A stretch of DNA of 64,000 nucleotides from Pomphorhynchus laevis (lineage: Eukaryota; Acanthocephala; Palaeacanthocephala; Echinorhynchida; Pomphorhynchidae): the NCBI GenBank assembly GCA_012934845.2, contig WNNJ02002661.1:1-64000 (forward strand), in the 5' to 3' direction. Every line of letters begins with the position of its first letter. The first letter of the stretch is position 1. A model generated the notes under the pieces. That model saw nothing but the letters and a program-made list of their open reading frames with translations, ran no database searches and was not told the origin of the DNA. Of the stretch, positions 63,282 to 64,000 are shown piece by piece. The position numbers and the translations under genes were made by a program.

Positions 63282-64000
63282 CTAAATCACAATTTGCAGT
63301 TTCATTTATTTTCAATATTTGCAATAATGATTTGTAAGCGAGCGTTTAATTTAAGCGGAAGTCATTACATCATTACACAAACGGCAAAACTGGATTATCA
63401 TTTTTAAATTTTATTAAAGATTTTAATTTATCATTTAAAAGCCCTTATATACAAACAGTTTAAACTTCAAACCTCTATGATATTATTGTAATATATGTAT
63501 ATTGTTATTATCGATATCTAAAATATATAAAATGATATAAAACATATAAAATAATAAAAAACGGTAATTAAATTTAATAAATAATATATCAAATTACTAT
63601 TAAACATAAATTTCAATTATGAACATAGTTGAACGACGACAAGATTTAATAAATTACTAAGATAATTATTCATATTCAATAATATATGAATAAATATTTA
63701 ACAAATTATATAACATTATAAATGATCTATATTATCAAAATTAAATTATTTTAATTCTGAAATTAAAATTATAAAATGATTTTGACTAAATTACTGAAAT
63801 GTAAAGATAAAATCTTTTTCAAAGTAAATCTTTCAAAGATTAAGTCTTTTCAATATAATATTTTTACCTATTTTTCTCTTGAAGCATGTGTAAATCTGTT
63901 AATAATTAAATATTTTATATTAAATTCAAAAACTCGAGGCTTTCGAAAGTAGAATACGATCGATTTCGGTTGTTTTAATTTTTAAACAATGGCGTTATTT
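63282..64000. other. Upstream RAD50 intron sequence
   Basis: Apart from a doubtful 28-nt exon at 63867-63894, nothing coding is visible. The exons for the zinc hook and N-terminal ATPase lobe are not in the window. Confidence 0.4.
63867..63894 (-). CDS. Possible further RAD50 exon (doubtful)
   Basis: A 28-nt segment with acceptor TTAACAG and donor GTAAAA could encode LHMLQEKN, coil-like. Its phase does not join the exon at 63281 directly, so either a microexon lies between them or this is chance. Confidence 0.25.

Overview
This is nuclear DNA from an AT-rich invertebrate animal. Three host genes can be recognised, all on the minus strand: a thymidine phosphorylase gene (TYMP, one exon, 23640-25007), COQ5 for ubiquinone synthesis (one exon, 29774-30637), and the 3' half of RAD50. 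RAD50 is seen here as 13 exons between 63281 and 37554 that join in frame, and its 5' half lies beyond the right edge. The GT-AG introns, the mitochondrial leader on COQ5 and animal-type LINEs (CR1-like with a PHD-like ORF1, RTE-like, restriction-like-endonuclease LINEs, Penelope-like elements) point to a metazoan. The phylum cannot be fixed from the sequence.

Layout. 1-23080 is an almost pure retrotransposon block. It holds a 5'-truncated RLE-type LINE (minus), two different full-length RLE-type LINEs with open ORFs of 1003 and 988 codons (plus), a CR1-like LINE with ORF1 and ORF2 (minus), a decayed RLE LINE (plus), a 5'-truncated RLE copy with a clear 15-bp target duplication (minus), a decayed LINE (plus), and a 2.7-kb inverted repeat at 19763-22463. 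23080-31735 carries TYMP and COQ5 separated by Penelope-like debris and an RTE-like LINE 5' end. 31735-35622 holds two more RTE-like pieces in the opposite orientation. 37554-64000 is RAD50, whose introns are either 45-50 nt or kilobases long and packed with repeats.

RAD50 intron contents: an RTE-like LINE fragment, a GIY-YIG-like fragment, a 25-bp minisatellite, recurrent Penelope-like end repeats, a GC-rich nuclease fragment from a second RLE-like family, a 1.08-kb direct repeat pair that brackets three exons, a 679-bp direct repeat pair around a 338-bp tandem array, a satellite of about 361 bp with a palindromic end and an embedded CR1 fragment, and several fold-back elements.

How it fits together: the host genes are unrelated in function (nucleoside salvage, coenzyme Q synthesis, double-strand-break repair) and nothing suggests an operon. 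The most interesting material is the RLE LINE family. It has an N-terminal Cys-rich CXC-like motif, and its copies repeatedly meet TTA/TAA trinucleotide repeats at their junctions. Next come the bimodal, repeat-loaded introns of RAD50 and the structured 361-bp satellite. All exon and motif calls were made by eye from translations; no database search was run.
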